Positions 26,453 to 34,070 of a DNA stretch of 64,000 bases are shown piece by piece; position 1 is the first letter of the stretch, and each line of letters begins with the position of its first letter. Where the stretch lies: positions 246,822 through 310,821 of the forward strand of contig NZ_BSDY01000001.1 in assembly GCF_027925155.1 (NCBI RefSeq). The letters are read 5' to 3'. Both the position numbers and the translations under genes were made by a program. Origin of the DNA: Propionigenium maris DSM 9537. Its GTDB lineage: Bacteria; Fusobacteriota; Fusobacteriia; Fusobacteriales; Fusobacteriaceae. Below the pieces are notes generated by a model, which had not been told where the DNA came from, ran no database searches, and saw nothing but the letters and a program-made list of their open reading frames with translations.

Positions 26453-26656
26453 ATGCTAGGATTATGTTGCTTAAAAAAACTCTCTATGAAGAATGAAGTG
26501 ATTGATATGTCTGCTGCTATAATTCCGGGGGTAACTCTTGGTTTATTTATTGCTTGGATATTTTTTAGAATAAATGATGGCAAAAAAATTGACTGGGGAA
26601 TGACACTGGCTTATATTCTGCTAATAAGTGTGATGTGGATATATGGTATTTATTAA
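26453..26656 (+). CDS. Small membrane protein, uncertain start
   Basis: Up to 67 aa; two membrane segments (PGVTLGLFIAWIFF and MTLAYILLISVMWIYGIY). No strong ribosome site; an internal ATG at 26486 (56 aa) is as likely. Directly follows the phage terminator and overlaps a frameshifted small gene, so it may belong to the same decaying phage edge. Confidence 0.45.
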   Translation: MLGLCCLKKLSMKNEVIDMSAAIIPGVTLGLFIAWIFFRINDGKKIDWGMTLAYILLISVMWIYGIY

Positions 26657-26770
26657 AAAGTTGATAGAAGCTCTCAAAAGTGATAAAGAAGGTATAAAGG
26701 AAAGTCTATAGATGGATTAAAGAAAATTTCAGATGAAGAACTTTTAAAAGGGGTTACTGGAGACAACTAA
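26643..26770 (+). pseudogene. Frameshifted small gene
   Basis: An ATG at 26643 reads FIKKLIEALKSDKEGIKESL then stops; a neighbouring frame continues DGLKKISDEELLKGVTGDN to a TAA just before a terminator. Joined by a one-base change at about 26710 they make one plausible ~42-aa amphipathic protein. Probably a broken small phage-edge gene. The ending recalls a bacteriocin leader but no processing or transport genes are near. Confidence 0.4.
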
Positions 26771-26800
26771 AAAAGGGTAGCTTATAGCTACCCTCTTTTT
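26770..26800. terminator. Bidirectional terminator between phage edge and dps
   Basis: AGGGTAGCT...AGCTACCCT hairpin with A run before and CTTTTT after; serves the frameshifted gene on + and dps on -. Confidence 0.85.
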
Positions 26801-26808
26801 ATAACAAG

Positions 26809-27276
26809 TTAATTTTCTAAATATGCACCTAACATCCAGAGATTCTTTTCATAGATACCAATATAATTGTCGAGCATTCCTACAGTTTGCTCGTCACTGT
26901 TTTCGGCAGCTAAAACGGAAATTTCTCTTAAATGTTTTAAAACCTTTTGGAAATCTTTAAATACAAGTTCAGCAGCTTTAACAGGTTTTATAGGTTTGCT
27001 GTCTATTTCTTTTAAAGTGGCGTTCTCTATATAATCCTTCATACTTGCAAGAGGTCGACCTTCTAGAGTAAGGATTCGTTCAGCAATTTCATCAAGTTCC
27101 AGTGCAGTCGCAGTATAGAATTCTTCTAATTTTAGGTGCATTTCATAGAACCCAACTCCTACAACATTCCAATGAAGATTATGTATTTTAGTGTAAAGTA
27201 CATGTAAGTTTGAAAGGTAAATATTAAGCTCATGATTCACTTTAGCTGTTTTCTCTTTATTAAGACCTATTCTCAT
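26809..27276 (-). CDS. dps: Dps-family DNA-binding ferritin-like protein
   Basis: 155 aa, ATG after GTAGGAGGG on the minus strand. The ferroxidase signature is clear: LHNLHWNVVGVGFYEMH near residue 36 and EEFYTATALELDEIAERI near 51. Dps forms a 12-mer that stores iron, consumes peroxide and protects DNA. A possible Fur/PerR half-site, TCATTATC, lies about 90 bp upstream (27362-27380 region) but is weak. Monocistronic, between two terminators. Confidence 0.93.
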   Translation of the reverse strand: MRIGLNKEKTAKVNHELNIYLSNLHVLYTKIHNLHWNVVGVGFYEMHLKLEEFYTATALELDEIAERILTLEGRPLASMKDYIENATLKEIDSKPIKPVKAAELVFKDFQKVLKHLREISVLAAENSDEQTVGMLDNYIGIYEKNLWMLGAYLEN

Positions 27277-27424
27277 ATATCCCTCCTACAGAAAATAAAA
27301 TAAAACAATAATTTTATATTGAGAATAATTTAAAAATCCTTTTTTTAAATTATGTGATATAACCGATAATGATTTAAAACGATGAATTCTTCTTCAGGAT
27401 TAAACCCAAGGTTTTTTTATTATA

Positions 27425-27452
27425 TAAAAAAAAGCTTCTTTTAAAAGAAGCT
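27425..27452 (-). terminator. Terminator for the lipoprotein gene
   Basis: AGCTTCTTTTAAAAGAAGCT perfect hairpin followed on the minus strand by a run of eight T. Confidence 0.85.
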
Positions 27453-27471
27453 CTCTCTAAAGAAATAGAAT

Positions 27472-28008
27472 TTAATTTACACCATATTTGGATCCAAGAC
27501 CCTTTCCAGTGGTATTCCATACCCTTCCCTTCATTCCGATACCCTCTTTTATTTTAGCAGATATCTTGTTCATTTTCATAAGAGAAGCATTTCCATAATC
27601 CATATCCATATTTACGTATTCATAGGTCTTTGTGAAGATCTTATCCTTGACTCTTCTCTGAGTACCGTAGAGATACATCTTACCCTCATCAAGCACAAAG
27701 AAAAGCCTGAATTCATCGTGGCCAATGAAATAATCTATAGCTATTCCCATGGCCATATCTGTAGCGGTTTTGCCCTTTTCATCGTTTATAACCTCGCTTG
27801 CTTTAACGACTTTGTATCCGCCTTTGTCTTCAAGATTTGCCACTATCATTCCTTCTTCCTTAAGGATGTCTTCAACTATATTGAGGACTTCATGCTGATT
27901 TAATTCTGTAGCAGCAATATCAAAGGTACTTCTTGTAGCAATAACGCTGCTGCAACCAGTAACGATAAGTAACAGTAGCAGAACAAATAACTTATTAATT
28001 TTTTTCAT
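27472..28008 (-). CDS. Lipoprotein of unknown function
   Basis: 178 aa with a clear lipobox: a signal peptide of hydrophobic residues 7-17, then VTGCSS with the lipid-modified Cys near residue 19. The mature part is alpha/beta with no motif I recognise. ATG after CTAAGGAGAG. Probably anchored to the inner leaflet of the outer membrane. Next to an outer-membrane barrel gene on the same strand, suggesting a shared envelope role, though about 100 bp separate them. Confidence 0.8.
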   Translation of the reverse strand: MKKINKLFVLLLLLIVTGCSSVIATRSTFDIAATELNQHEVLNIVEDILKEEGMIVANLEDKGGYKVVKASEVINDEKGKTATDMAMGIAIDYFIGHDEFRLFFVLDEGKMYLYGTQRRVKDKIFTKTYEYVNMDMDYGNASLMKMNKISAKIKEGIGMKGRVWNTTGKGLGSKYGVN

Positions 28009-28111
28009 AAAAACTCTCTCCTTAGTAAAATTACGAACAGCTTCTTTTGAGAACCATTCTATTAATAGATATTATGTAGGTTCGCATGAGCGATGATTTA
28101 TTTATTAAATG

Positions 28112-28735
28112 TTAGAATCTGTAACCAACGGCAAGATAAACAGTTCTGAACTTATCTGTATCGGAATCACTGTCTTTGGAGCCATCAAATCCTTTGGCAG
28201 TACCTGTTGCTTTAAACTTACTCAACTCAAATCCTAATTCTGCATTGAAGTTATTGTATTCTATTCCTGTGGCAATGCCGGCTATCCACTTACCTTCGAT
28301 TTCGTACTCCTCTTTAACCAGGAAACTACCATCACTATCTAAAAGAGTAGCATCAATAGAAGTGTCTCCCCATAGCCATCCACCTTTAGCAGATACAAAT
28401 GGTTTCATTCCATTTATCTCATTGAAGTTGTATCTGATTACACCTGCTAATGAAAGAGTATTTAAATCTTTGAAGCTTTCCTTCTCATCAGTACTTTCCA
28501 TCTCCATTGAAACATCTAAATCATATACGTTGTACCCCATATTGAAACCAACCTCTAAATTGTTTGTAACACCATATAAAACATCTATTTCCCCACCATA
28601 GACATTTCCAATATCTCCTGTAGTTGTTTCCCTTCCCATCTTAAGCTTTGGAATGAATGACAGGTCCCCCTGTGCTGCCTCTGCTGAAGTAGCAATGATT
28701 CCTAGTGTAGCAATTGTAACTAATGACTTTTTCAT
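28112..28735 (-). CDS. Outer-membrane beta-barrel protein
   Basis: 207 aa, signal peptide about 1-20 with an AEA cleavage site. The mature protein alternates hydrophobic strands and acidic turns and ends AVGYRF, with the C-terminal Phe preferred for BAM insertion. An eight-stranded OmpW/OmpX-like barrel is likely. ATG after AAAGGAGAGAG. Family not certain. Confidence 0.82.
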   Translation of the reverse strand: MKKSLVTIATLGIIATSAEAAQGDLSFIPKLKMGRETTTGDIGNVYGGEIDVLYGVTNNLEVGFNMGYNVYDLDVSMEMESTDEKESFKDLNTLSLAGVIRYNFNEINGMKPFVSAKGGWLWGDTSIDATLLDSDGSFLVKEEYEIEGKWIAGIATGIEYNNFNAELGFELSKFKATGTAKGFDGSKDSDSDTDKFRTVYLAVGYRF

Positions 28736-28900
28736 AATAATTTTCTCTCTCCTTTATATTTATATTTTTAAAAAGCGTAAATTAGTGTTGGTATATCTTG
28801 TGACTAAAAGTTAGGTTTGAAATATAGTAACTTTTCAGGAATTTAAGTATACAATGTTACCCAAAGGTAAGTTCAAACATTAATTATAAGGAAATGAAAA

Positions 28901-28925
28901 TAGAACAAAATTAGATTTTGTTCTA
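28901..28925. repeat. 11-bp-arm palindrome in the 28.7-29.4 kb spacer
   Basis: TAGAACAAAAT - TAG - ATTTTGTTCTA, perfect arms with a 3-nt centre. No T run, so more like an operator than a terminator. It lies between the divergent OMP and Crp-family genes. Apart from this, 28736-29366 is AT-rich with nothing I can call. Confidence 0.4.
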
Positions 28926-29366
28926 AAGTCTGTGGCACGAATAAATAAAATGATGGTTTCCTTACATAGATTTCTTTTGAGAACACGTAAGTAAGTGTGG
29001 TAAAAAATCTAAGTAATAGATATATTAGATTTGTAGGTTTATAATAAAAGGAATAAACAGAAAGAGAGTGCGTTTATGACTTTCTCCAGGATGTGTCTTT
29101 TATTTTAAAAATACTTTTTTTAAAAAAATGCTTCTAAAGATAAAGTTTTATTATATCGTTCCAATTAGAAGTGATGATGTTTATACTGGCATCGCTAAGA
29201 AAGCTTTATTTCAAGTTAAATGAGAAACAGTTCTCTACCTACTCTTCTGGATTGTACCTAGAGAATTGTAATTATTAATAACTTGCGTCTCATGTCATTT
29301 AATTTTTTTTAGCCCTATGATAATATCACGTTGTAAGAATTTTGATAAAATTAAGAGGTGATTTAT

Positions 29367-30047
29367 TTGAATAAATTAAGAAAATATCTTTTTGAAAGTG
29401 GATTTTCAGAATTTATAGGTGAAAAAGATATTTTTTATGTTGATGTTAAAAAAATTAAACATTTAAAAATAAGGGAATTGTATGAAAAATTAGAATATTA
29501 TCTCCTTGTGGAAGGATATTTTGATATCTACTATCCTGATAAATTAGGAAAAAATCACCTTGTTGCGCGAATATATCCTAATGATTTTAAGATCGGAGGA
29601 TTTCTTGGGGGATATGATTTTCTAAATGATTACTTTGTGACCTTCTCAAAGAATACAATGCTTTACAGTATAAAAAAGAGCAAAATAGAGAAGCTAATGG
29701 AAAATAATAAATTTTTGAGATTAATTCTAAAAAGAAACCTTGAACACTTTCCAAGATTGGTTGAAGAAAATTACTTTAGAAGTGTCCTTACATTAGAAGA
29801 GTTTATTGCATATATCATTTATTCTCATTCGAAAGATGGAATTTATGTTGTCGAAAACTACTTTACTTTTGCAAGTCTTTTAAAGTGTGACAGAAGTTCT
29901 TTGTATAGAATTTTAGACTCATTAGAAAATAAAAATATTATAAAAAAAAATGGTAAAAGAATAGAAATTATATCATTTGAAGACCTGAAAGCAATATACA
30001 AGGAAAAAAATAAGTCACAGGTCGGAACTTTTCCAAATTACGTTTAA
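29367..30047 (+). CDS. Crp/Fnr-family transcription regulator
   Basis: 226 aa from TTG 29367, 6 nt after AAGAGGTG; a GTG at 29358 falls inside that site. Residues ~1-120 resemble a divergent cyclic-nucleotide-binding-like beta roll (YYLLVEGYFDIYYP, then FLGGYDFL), and ~140-226 hold a winged helix (TFASLLKCDRSSLYRILDSL). No cysteine cluster for an Fnr-type Fe-S centre is seen. Similar to YeiL-like regulators in shape. Target unknown; followed by its own terminator, so it is not in an operon with the toxin-antitoxin pair. Confidence 0.75.
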   Translation: MNKLRKYLFESGFSEFIGEKDIFYVDVKKIKHLKIRELYEKLEYYLLVEGYFDIYYPDKLGKNHLVARIYPNDFKIGGFLGGYDFLNDYFVTFSKNTMLYSIKKSKIEKLMENNKFLRLILKRNLEHFPRLVEENYFRSVLTLEEFIAYIIYSHSKDGIYVVENYFTFASLLKCDRSSLYRILDSLENKNIIKKNGKRIEIISFEDLKAIYKEKNKSQVGTFPNYV

Positions 30048-30066
30048 TTAGATTCCTAACATTAAT

Positions 30067-30091
30067 AGGAGCCCCAGCTGGGGCTCTTTTT
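30067..30091. terminator. Terminator after the Crp-like gene
   Basis: AGGAGCCCCAGCTGGGGCTCT with TTTTT; near-perfect palindrome. Confidence 0.85.
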
Positions 30092-30277
30092 AAATGAAAT
30101 ATTTATCCATGTTTTCAGGATAAATCATTACAAGCATTCTAAGTATCTTTTCCCAGCTGCTAATATTTTTATTTTTAGTAATTTAACTTTTATAAGTTAT
30201 TATAAGGTACTGTTTTTTAATGTATGCTTTCTATGTTATAATTATAGTAGAAATGACGCCTAGTGGAGATGAGATAA

Positions 30278-30661
30278 ATGAAAGAAATTAAAGATATAAT
30301 TTTAGAAGAGCTTTCAGAAATAGAGAAGGAGATAGTTTATATTTTTGGATCTTATGCAAAGGGAGAAGCAACCCGGAGCAGTGATGTAGATATAGCAGTT
30401 TATTCTTTAAAAGATTATGATTCTTTTGATTTTTTTTTAAAAGCTCAGAATATAAGTAAAAGAATAAAAAGAGAAGTAGATTTAGTCCAACTCAAGCAGT
30501 CTTCTACGGTATTTCAAAAAGAGGTAATAGAAAATGGTAAAGTTATCTTTGAGAGGAGTGCTATTGAAAGAGAAAAATTTGAGTTGCTTGTTTTTAAAAA
30601 ATATTCAAGGTTAAATGAAGAAAGAAAAAAAATAATTGAAAATTATGGAGTGGAATTATGA
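30278..30661 (+). CDS. mntA: MntA-type minimal nucleotidyltransferase antitoxin
   Basis: 127 aa. The nucleotidyltransferase motif GSYAKGEATRSSDVD fits GSX10DXD exactly, with a later acidic residue in REVDLV. MntA AMPylates the tyrosine of its HepT partner and so neutralises it (type VII system). Overlaps hepT by 4 bp. A TATAAT lies at 30237-30242, about 35 bp before the ATG, as a likely -10. The C-terminal ~40 residues are an extra charged helix. Confidence 0.87.
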   Translation: MKEIKDIILEELSEIEKEIVYIFGSYAKGEATRSSDVDIAVYSLKDYDSFDFFLKAQNISKRIKREVDLVQLKQSSTVFQKEVIENGKVIFERSAIEREKFELLVFKKYSRLNEERKKIIENYGVEL

Positions 30662-31068
30662 TTGATGATATTGTTATTAACAAAAGTGAAACCATTAAAA
30701 GGTGCATAAAAAGGATAAATGAAGAGTATGAGAATAACCCTAAAAATTTGGAAGATTTTAGGAGACAAGATTCGATCATTTTAAATGTTCAAAGGCTCTG
30801 TGAAGCCTGTATAGATATTGCAACGCACTGTATTAGAAAGAAGAGATTAGGAGTTCCCCAGACAAGTAAGGACAGCTTTCAAATTTTAGAGGATAATAAG
30901 ATTATCTCAACAGAATTGAGTGGAAGGCTCCAAGGAATGGTAGGTTTTAGAAATATAGCAGTACATGACTACCAGTCATTAAATTTAAAGATAGTTGAAA
31001 GAGTAGTCGAGGACTATATATATGATGCTTTGAAATTAACAAAAGAAATACTAGAGGAAGATTTTTAA
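30658..31068 (+). CDS. hepT: HepT-type RNase toxin
   Basis: 136 aa, all helical, with RNIAVHDY fitting the RX4HXY catalytic motif near residue 98. HepT is a HEPN ribonuclease that cuts RNA unless AMPylated by MntA. The ATGA overlap with mntA ensures coupled synthesis. Both motifs are intact, so the pair should be active. A strong terminator follows. Confidence 0.9.
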   Translation: MIDDIVINKSETIKRCIKRINEEYENNPKNLEDFRRQDSIILNVQRLCEACIDIATHCIRKKRLGVPQTSKDSFQILEDNKIISTELSGRLQGMVGFRNIAVHDYQSLNLKIVERVVEDYIYDALKLTKEILEEDF

Positions 31069-31084
31069 GTAGAATAAATGATGA

Positions 31085-31113
31085 AGCCCAGGAAAAATTT
31101 TCCTGGGCTTTTT
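31085..31113. terminator. Terminator after hepT
   Basis: AGCCCAGGAAAA/TTTTCCTGGGCT hairpin, then TTTTTA. Confidence 0.88.
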
Positions 31114-31137
31114 AATTGTTAAGGAAAGTATAGAATT
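31114..31137 (+). repeat. TTAAGGAAAGTATA repeat, copy a (partial)
   Basis: ATTGTTAAGGAAAGTATAG sits immediately after a terminator T run, as in copies at 43004, 44327 and 44417. Only the first ~20 nt match; the rest of 31138-31412 is unrelated and shows nothing else I can support. Confidence 0.55.
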
Positions 31138-31412
31138 TATAAAATATTTATGTGAAGTCATTCATACTCCAAGTAATTATAGAGATCACATTCAATTTTT
31201 ACTATAAATTCACAGTCCTTCTTTTAATTTAAAGGTTTATTCCAAGGAAGATTAAGGGAGAAGATACAGAAGTTAAACTTTCATATGACTGTCACAATTT
31301 CGCCATTCTAGTAAGTTATTCTTTAAATAAGAAAAGAGAGAGTAAAGACAGGGTGCAAAAATAATTTATGGAATTTTGGATATCAATAAGGAATAAAGGA
31401 GTGTGACTAGGT

Positions 31413-31670
31413 ATGAAAAAAATGATGATTGGAATTATGACTTTAGCAGTTGGAGCAAGCTTATTTGCAGCAGGACCTAATTTTGTGGATAAGAACGGAG
31501 ATAAAGTATGCGATAACTATGTAAGCCGAGGAAATAAAACCGCCTATGAGGCTGGAGCAGAGGGTGCAGGACAGTACAGAAACACCCAAACAAGAATGGC
31601 TCAGGGACAGAAGACCGGACATCATAGATTCAGAGAGGAAGCTCCAGGTCAGGGAAGAAATAGGAAGTAA
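31413..31670 (+). CDS. Small secreted protein with a DxNGDxxCD motif
   Basis: 85 aa; signal peptide with likely cleavage after LFAA near residue 19. The mature start FVDKNGDKVCDNYV resembles a calcium-binding loop seen in small secreted proteins; the rest is Gly/Arg/Gln-rich and polar. ATG after AAGGAGTGTG. Function unknown. Same strand as the next secreted protein, 54 bp apart, probably one transcript ending at 31980. Confidence 0.75.
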   Translation: MKKMMIGIMTLAVGASLFAAGPNFVDKNGDKVCDNYVSRGNKTAYEAGAEGAGQYRNTQTRMAQGQKTGHHRFREEAPGQGRNRK

Positions 31671-31723
31671 TTTTAGATTTGAATAGTTTTGAATAAGATC
31701 AATTATTAGAAGGAGATGAGATC

Positions 31724-31948
31724 ATGAAGAAAATAATATTATTGGGTATGCTAATTGTAAGCGGATTGTCCTTTGGAAGAGACTATGAGTATAGAGAGAA
31801 GTCGGAGCTTCAGCCCGTTGAGAGTGTAAGTTATGAGGAACAGGAGATGCTTTCCAGAGAAAAGGAACTAGGTAGAAATAATCAGTCGATCTACTCGGAT
31901 TTTCACAGAGATCTAGACAATATGAGCAGAGGCCACGAGAGTAGATAG
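31724..31948 (+). CDS. Small secreted protein, unknown
   Basis: 74 aa; short signal peptide (KKIILLGMLIVSGLSFG) followed by a highly charged helical mature part rich in Glu and Arg. ATG after AGAAGGAGATGAG. No known motif. Likely co-transcribed with the upstream small secreted protein and ended by a perfect hairpin. Confidence 0.75.
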   Translation: MKKIILLGMLIVSGLSFGRDYEYREKSELQPVESVSYEEQEMLSREKELGRNNQSIYSDFHRDLDNMSRGHESR

Positions 31949-31955
31949 AATAAAG

Positions 31956-31980
31956 AAACCGCCAATATTGGCGGTTTTTT
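31956..31980. terminator. Terminator after the secreted-protein pair
   Basis: AAACCGCCAATATTGGCGGTTT, perfect arms, plus T run. Confidence 0.9.
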
Positions 31981-32597
31981 AAGTTCGTAAAAATACGAAT
32001 TACGAACTATGATTTTTATTGGAATTCGTAAAGCTACAAATTGTAAATTTTATTTTGTAGAATTTGTAAAAGCATAAAATCCAAATTTTGTCTTTTAATT
32101 TTTACGGTTATGAAATTCAATATTTTTCTATGGAGTTGATTTTAGGATGGCAACTCTGGAAGAGGTGGCAGACATTGCAATTATTTTAAAATTTATATCC
32201 AATTGTTAACAAACTTTAATATGACAACTTGACTATTAATTAGTTTAAAAAAAAGTGGTAAATAAAGTACCATTTGTTAAAATTATTTAATAAAATTACA
32301 CATAAATTTTAAATATTAATAGTTTATAATGTTCGAATATAATTATAAATTTTATATAAATTTTCAGTTGATTAATAGAATAGTTTTTTAATAACATTGT
32401 ATTTATTGGGTTGAACGCACTTCGTATTAAAATTTTTCAATTAAAAATTTGATGTTTCTTAATAATTTGGTGCTAATATGATCTTACTTTCAAGGGGAGG
32501 AAAAAAATAAAATTACATATTTCAAAACAATAGTTTGCAGAGATGAAGTTGCAATGGAATGGTAGGGAATTTTTAAAACTTTGAAACTGATTACAAT
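31981..32597. other. 617-bp AT-rich non-coding stretch
   Basis: Several TTCGTAAA/ATTTGTAAA-like direct repeats at 31983-32080, then a long AT-rich run. At 32491-32500 a strong ribosome site (AAGGGGAGG) is not followed by any usable start; frames after it (FKTIVCRDEVAMEW) stop early. This suggests the 5' part of a decayed gene whose end may be the next ORF. Confidence 0.4.
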
Positions 32598-32816
32598 ATG
32601 ACAGTGAGCTATTACTATGGAGATATAGTTGTTATCCTGGAGGATAGAGATTGGAATGGAATTCATTTATATAAATTTAAGGTTTCAGATCTGAATGATA
32701 TAGAAACCAGTAAACTATATATGATGATTCAGGAATTAAGGAAGCTGCCAGAAGGTGCAACCTTCAGGAGACACCAGGCAGGAGACTTTTACAGCCAGGA
32801 TTATATAGATTCATAG
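32598..32816 (+). CDS. 72-aa hypothetical protein, possibly a decayed gene's 3' part
   Basis: Begins MTVSYYYGDIVVILEDRDW; beta-rich then helical. No ribosome site precedes the ATG, while a strong one lies about 100 bp upstream in a region with broken frames, so the true gene may have been longer and lost its start. Followed 18 bp later by another small ORF. Confidence 0.4.
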   Translation: MTVSYYYGDIVVILEDRDWNGIHLYKFKVSDLNDIETSKLYMMIQELRKLPEGATFRRHQAGDFYSQDYIDS

Positions 32817-32834
32817 GTTGAAATAGCTGAATAC

Positions 32835-33101
32835 ATGGAGCATATAGACTTTTACTACTACACAAAAGTATATAATCAATATGACTTTTCAAAGCTTAAC
32901 ATCCTGGATAATGTATCATCAATTGCAAGTGTGAACAATGAGCATATAACAGAAATAGATAATTTTGATAAGGTGGCGAATGTATCCGATAACTTCACCA
33001 ACTGTGGGCAGCAGCTAAAAGGACTTGAATGCGGTGTTACTTGTAAGCAATGCAGCATTAAAGACAATGGATGCCAGTTAATAACATTTAAAAAGCACTA
33101 G
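32835..33101 (+). CDS. 88-aa cysteine-containing hypothetical protein
   Basis: Soluble; the C-terminal third has CGQQLKGLECGVTCKQC and a further Cys, which may form a small metal site. No good ribosome site. The stop lies inside the left arm of the first structured repeat (33098-33158). Not recognised. Confidence 0.5.
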   Translation: MEHIDFYYYTKVYNQYDFSKLNILDNVSSIASVNNEHITEIDNFDKVANVSDNFTNCGQQLKGLECGVTCKQCSIKDNGCQLITFKKH

Positions 33102-33158
33102 TAGCTTGAATGTTGGGGGTAACACTAAAAGTATTACCCCTGGGATTAAAATTATTAG
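33098..33158 (+). ncRNA. Two-helix structured repeat, copy 1
   Basis: Outer arms CTAGTAGCTT and AAATTATTAG pair at 9 of 10 positions. The inner hairpin GGGGTAACAC-TAAAA-GTATTACCCC pairs at 9 of 10. Between them lie GAATGTT on the left and TGGGATTA on the right, the least typical form of the conserved internal loop. The ribosome site of the next ORF follows at once. Confidence 0.7.
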
Positions 33159-33173
33159 AAGGAAGTGATTAGA

Positions 33174-33371
33174 ATGGATAGTTTTTTAAAAATGCTTTTA
33201 GAAGCAATAGCTGCATTTTGTGTTAGTTTCAAATGCTTGGATATTGTAGAAAAAAGTAAAGATGGCAGTTTAATAGGTGGAATAACTATGCTTTTAGTTT
33301 TCGCTCTATCTGTATTTGGATTCAGACCTTTTTTATACATAATATTTAAAATTTTAGGAATTAATTTATAA
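33174..33371 (+). CDS. 65-aa membrane protein
   Basis: ATG 33174, 8 nt after AGAAGGAAGT; a GTG at 33165 is the alternative. Two hydrophobic segments (MLLEAIAAFCVSF and GGITMLLVFALSVFGF), a helical hairpin with a charged loop (IVEKSKDG). Lies between structured repeat copies 1 and 2; its stop codon is inside copy 2's left arm. Function unknown. Confidence 0.65.
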   Translation: MDSFLKMLLEAIAAFCVSFKCLDIVEKSKDGSLIGGITMLLVFALSVFGFRPFLYIIFKILGINL

Positions 33372-33417
33372 ATGCTGTGGACATCCATAAGATGACCCTG
33401 GGATTGATAAATTAATT
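33359..33417 (+). ncRNA. Two-helix structured repeat, copy 2
   Basis: Outer arms AATTAATTTAT and ATAAATTAATT are perfect over 11 bp. Loop strands AAATGCT (33370-33376) and TGGGATTG (33399-33406). Inner hairpin GGACATC-CATAA-GATGACC. The AGGGGG ribosome site of the next ORF starts right after the right arm. Confidence 0.75.
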
Positions 33418-33428
33418 AGGGGGCAATC

Positions 33429-33554
33429 ATGAGAATAAGACAGAAAGCATATTTATACTATGGGGTAGGTAAAAGAATGAAGCTAGTTGAGCTTTTAAAC
33501 ATCATGAGGGAATATAATTTAGATCTAGATGATATATTTATATTCGATAAGTAA
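33429..33554 (+). CDS. 41-aa hypothetical protein
   Basis: ATG after TTAGGGGGCAATC, directly downstream of repeat copy 2. Basic N-terminus (MRIRQKAYLYYGVGKRMK), then VELLNIMREYNLDLDDIFIF, which looks like a small helix-turn-helix-type fold. Too short to assign. A weak hairpin with TTT follows (33553-33573). Confidence 0.55.
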   Translation: MRIRQKAYLYYGVGKRMKLVELLNIMREYNLDLDDIFIFDK

Positions 33555-33573
33555 CCCCCCTAGGATGGGGTTT
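33553..33573 (+). terminator. Weak terminator-like hairpin
   Basis: AACCCC...GGGGTT with a short loop and only TTT after it. Confidence 0.35.
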
Positions 33574-33618
33574 CTAAAGATCATTAGTTTCATGTATTAC
33601 AACCTAGATTTATAAAAG

Positions 33619-33675
33619 TTTAAGTATTAAATGCTAGGTATTACTTTTAGTAATACTTGGTATTGAGTATTTAAG
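33619..33675 (+). ncRNA. Two-helix structured repeat, copy 3
   Basis: Outer arms TTTAAGTATT and AGTATTTAAG pair fully with G-T pairs. Loop strands AAATGCT (33629-33635) and TGGTATTG (33658-33665). Inner hairpin GTATTAC-TTTTA-GTAATAC, extended by two pairs with one bulge. Precedes the 106-aa ORF by 27 nt. Confidence 0.72.
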
Positions 33676-33701
33676 ATAAAAAATTGAATATAGGAGGGTT
33701 T

Positions 33702-34022
33702 ATGTTTAGTAAGCAAACTTTAATCAGGAGATTAAAAGACCATTATCAAAGAACTATAGGTATCAAAATAGATCAAAAGATGGCACTTAAGATTATAAAT
33801 GAATCAACTGTTAAATGGTGTGACCAATACTACATTAAAAGAGATGGTGAAAGTTGGATCTGTAAGACTATAAAATTTATAGAATCTTCAGATGATAAAA
33901 CATTTATCCCATATTATCTATCAAGTGAAAAGGGAAAAGGAAGGATTTACTTAATGAAAGCATCATTAACCCCTTCTGTAATTTCTAGAGACTTTGTATG
34001 CAGCCATTCATTTAAAGGTTAA
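33702..34022 (+). CDS. 106-aa hypothetical protein
   Basis: ATG 33702 right after ATAGGAGGGTTT; an earlier in-frame start has no ribosome site. Basic helical N-terminus (TLIRRLKDHYQRTIGIKI), then a mixed region with IKRDGESWICKTIKFIES. Not recognised. Flanked by repeat copies 3 and 4; its stop codon is in copy 4. Confidence 0.65.
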   Translation: MFSKQTLIRRLKDHYQRTIGIKIDQKMALKIINESTVKWCDQYYIKRDGESWICKTIKFIESSDDKTFIPYYLSSEKGKGRIYLMKASLTPSVISRDFVCSHSFKG

Positions 34023-34070
34023 ATGCTCTGGGTAACACCTTTCGTGTTACACCTGGGATTGAGCGCTTAA
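34012..34070 (+). ncRNA. Two-helix structured repeat, copy 4
   Basis: Loop strands AAATGCT (34021-34027) and TGGGATTG (34054-34061). Inner hairpin GGTAACAC-CTTTC-GTGTTACACC with one bulged A. The outer helix uses TTAA..GTT and AGC..TTAA in the same register as the other copies, 7 of 9 positions paired. It precedes the autotransporter gene by about 87 nt. Confidence 0.7.

Noticed and set aside
26643..26770. Bacteriocin leader (ISDEELLKGVTGDN)
   Set aside because: The double-glycine-type end is imperfect, the reading frame has no start, and there are no transport, immunity or modification genes nearby.
2880..26800. Prophage attachment-site direct repeats
   Set aside because: I compared the spacers at both ends (2880-3290 and 26238-26800) and saw no shared run long enough to be convincing.
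33098..34070. Integron attC sites
   Set aside because: Copy 4 has GTTAAAT and CTTAAC ends, but attC requires RYYYAAC first and GTTRRRY last; copies 1-3 lack both. The conserved part is the internal loop, not the arms, and no integron integrase is in the window.
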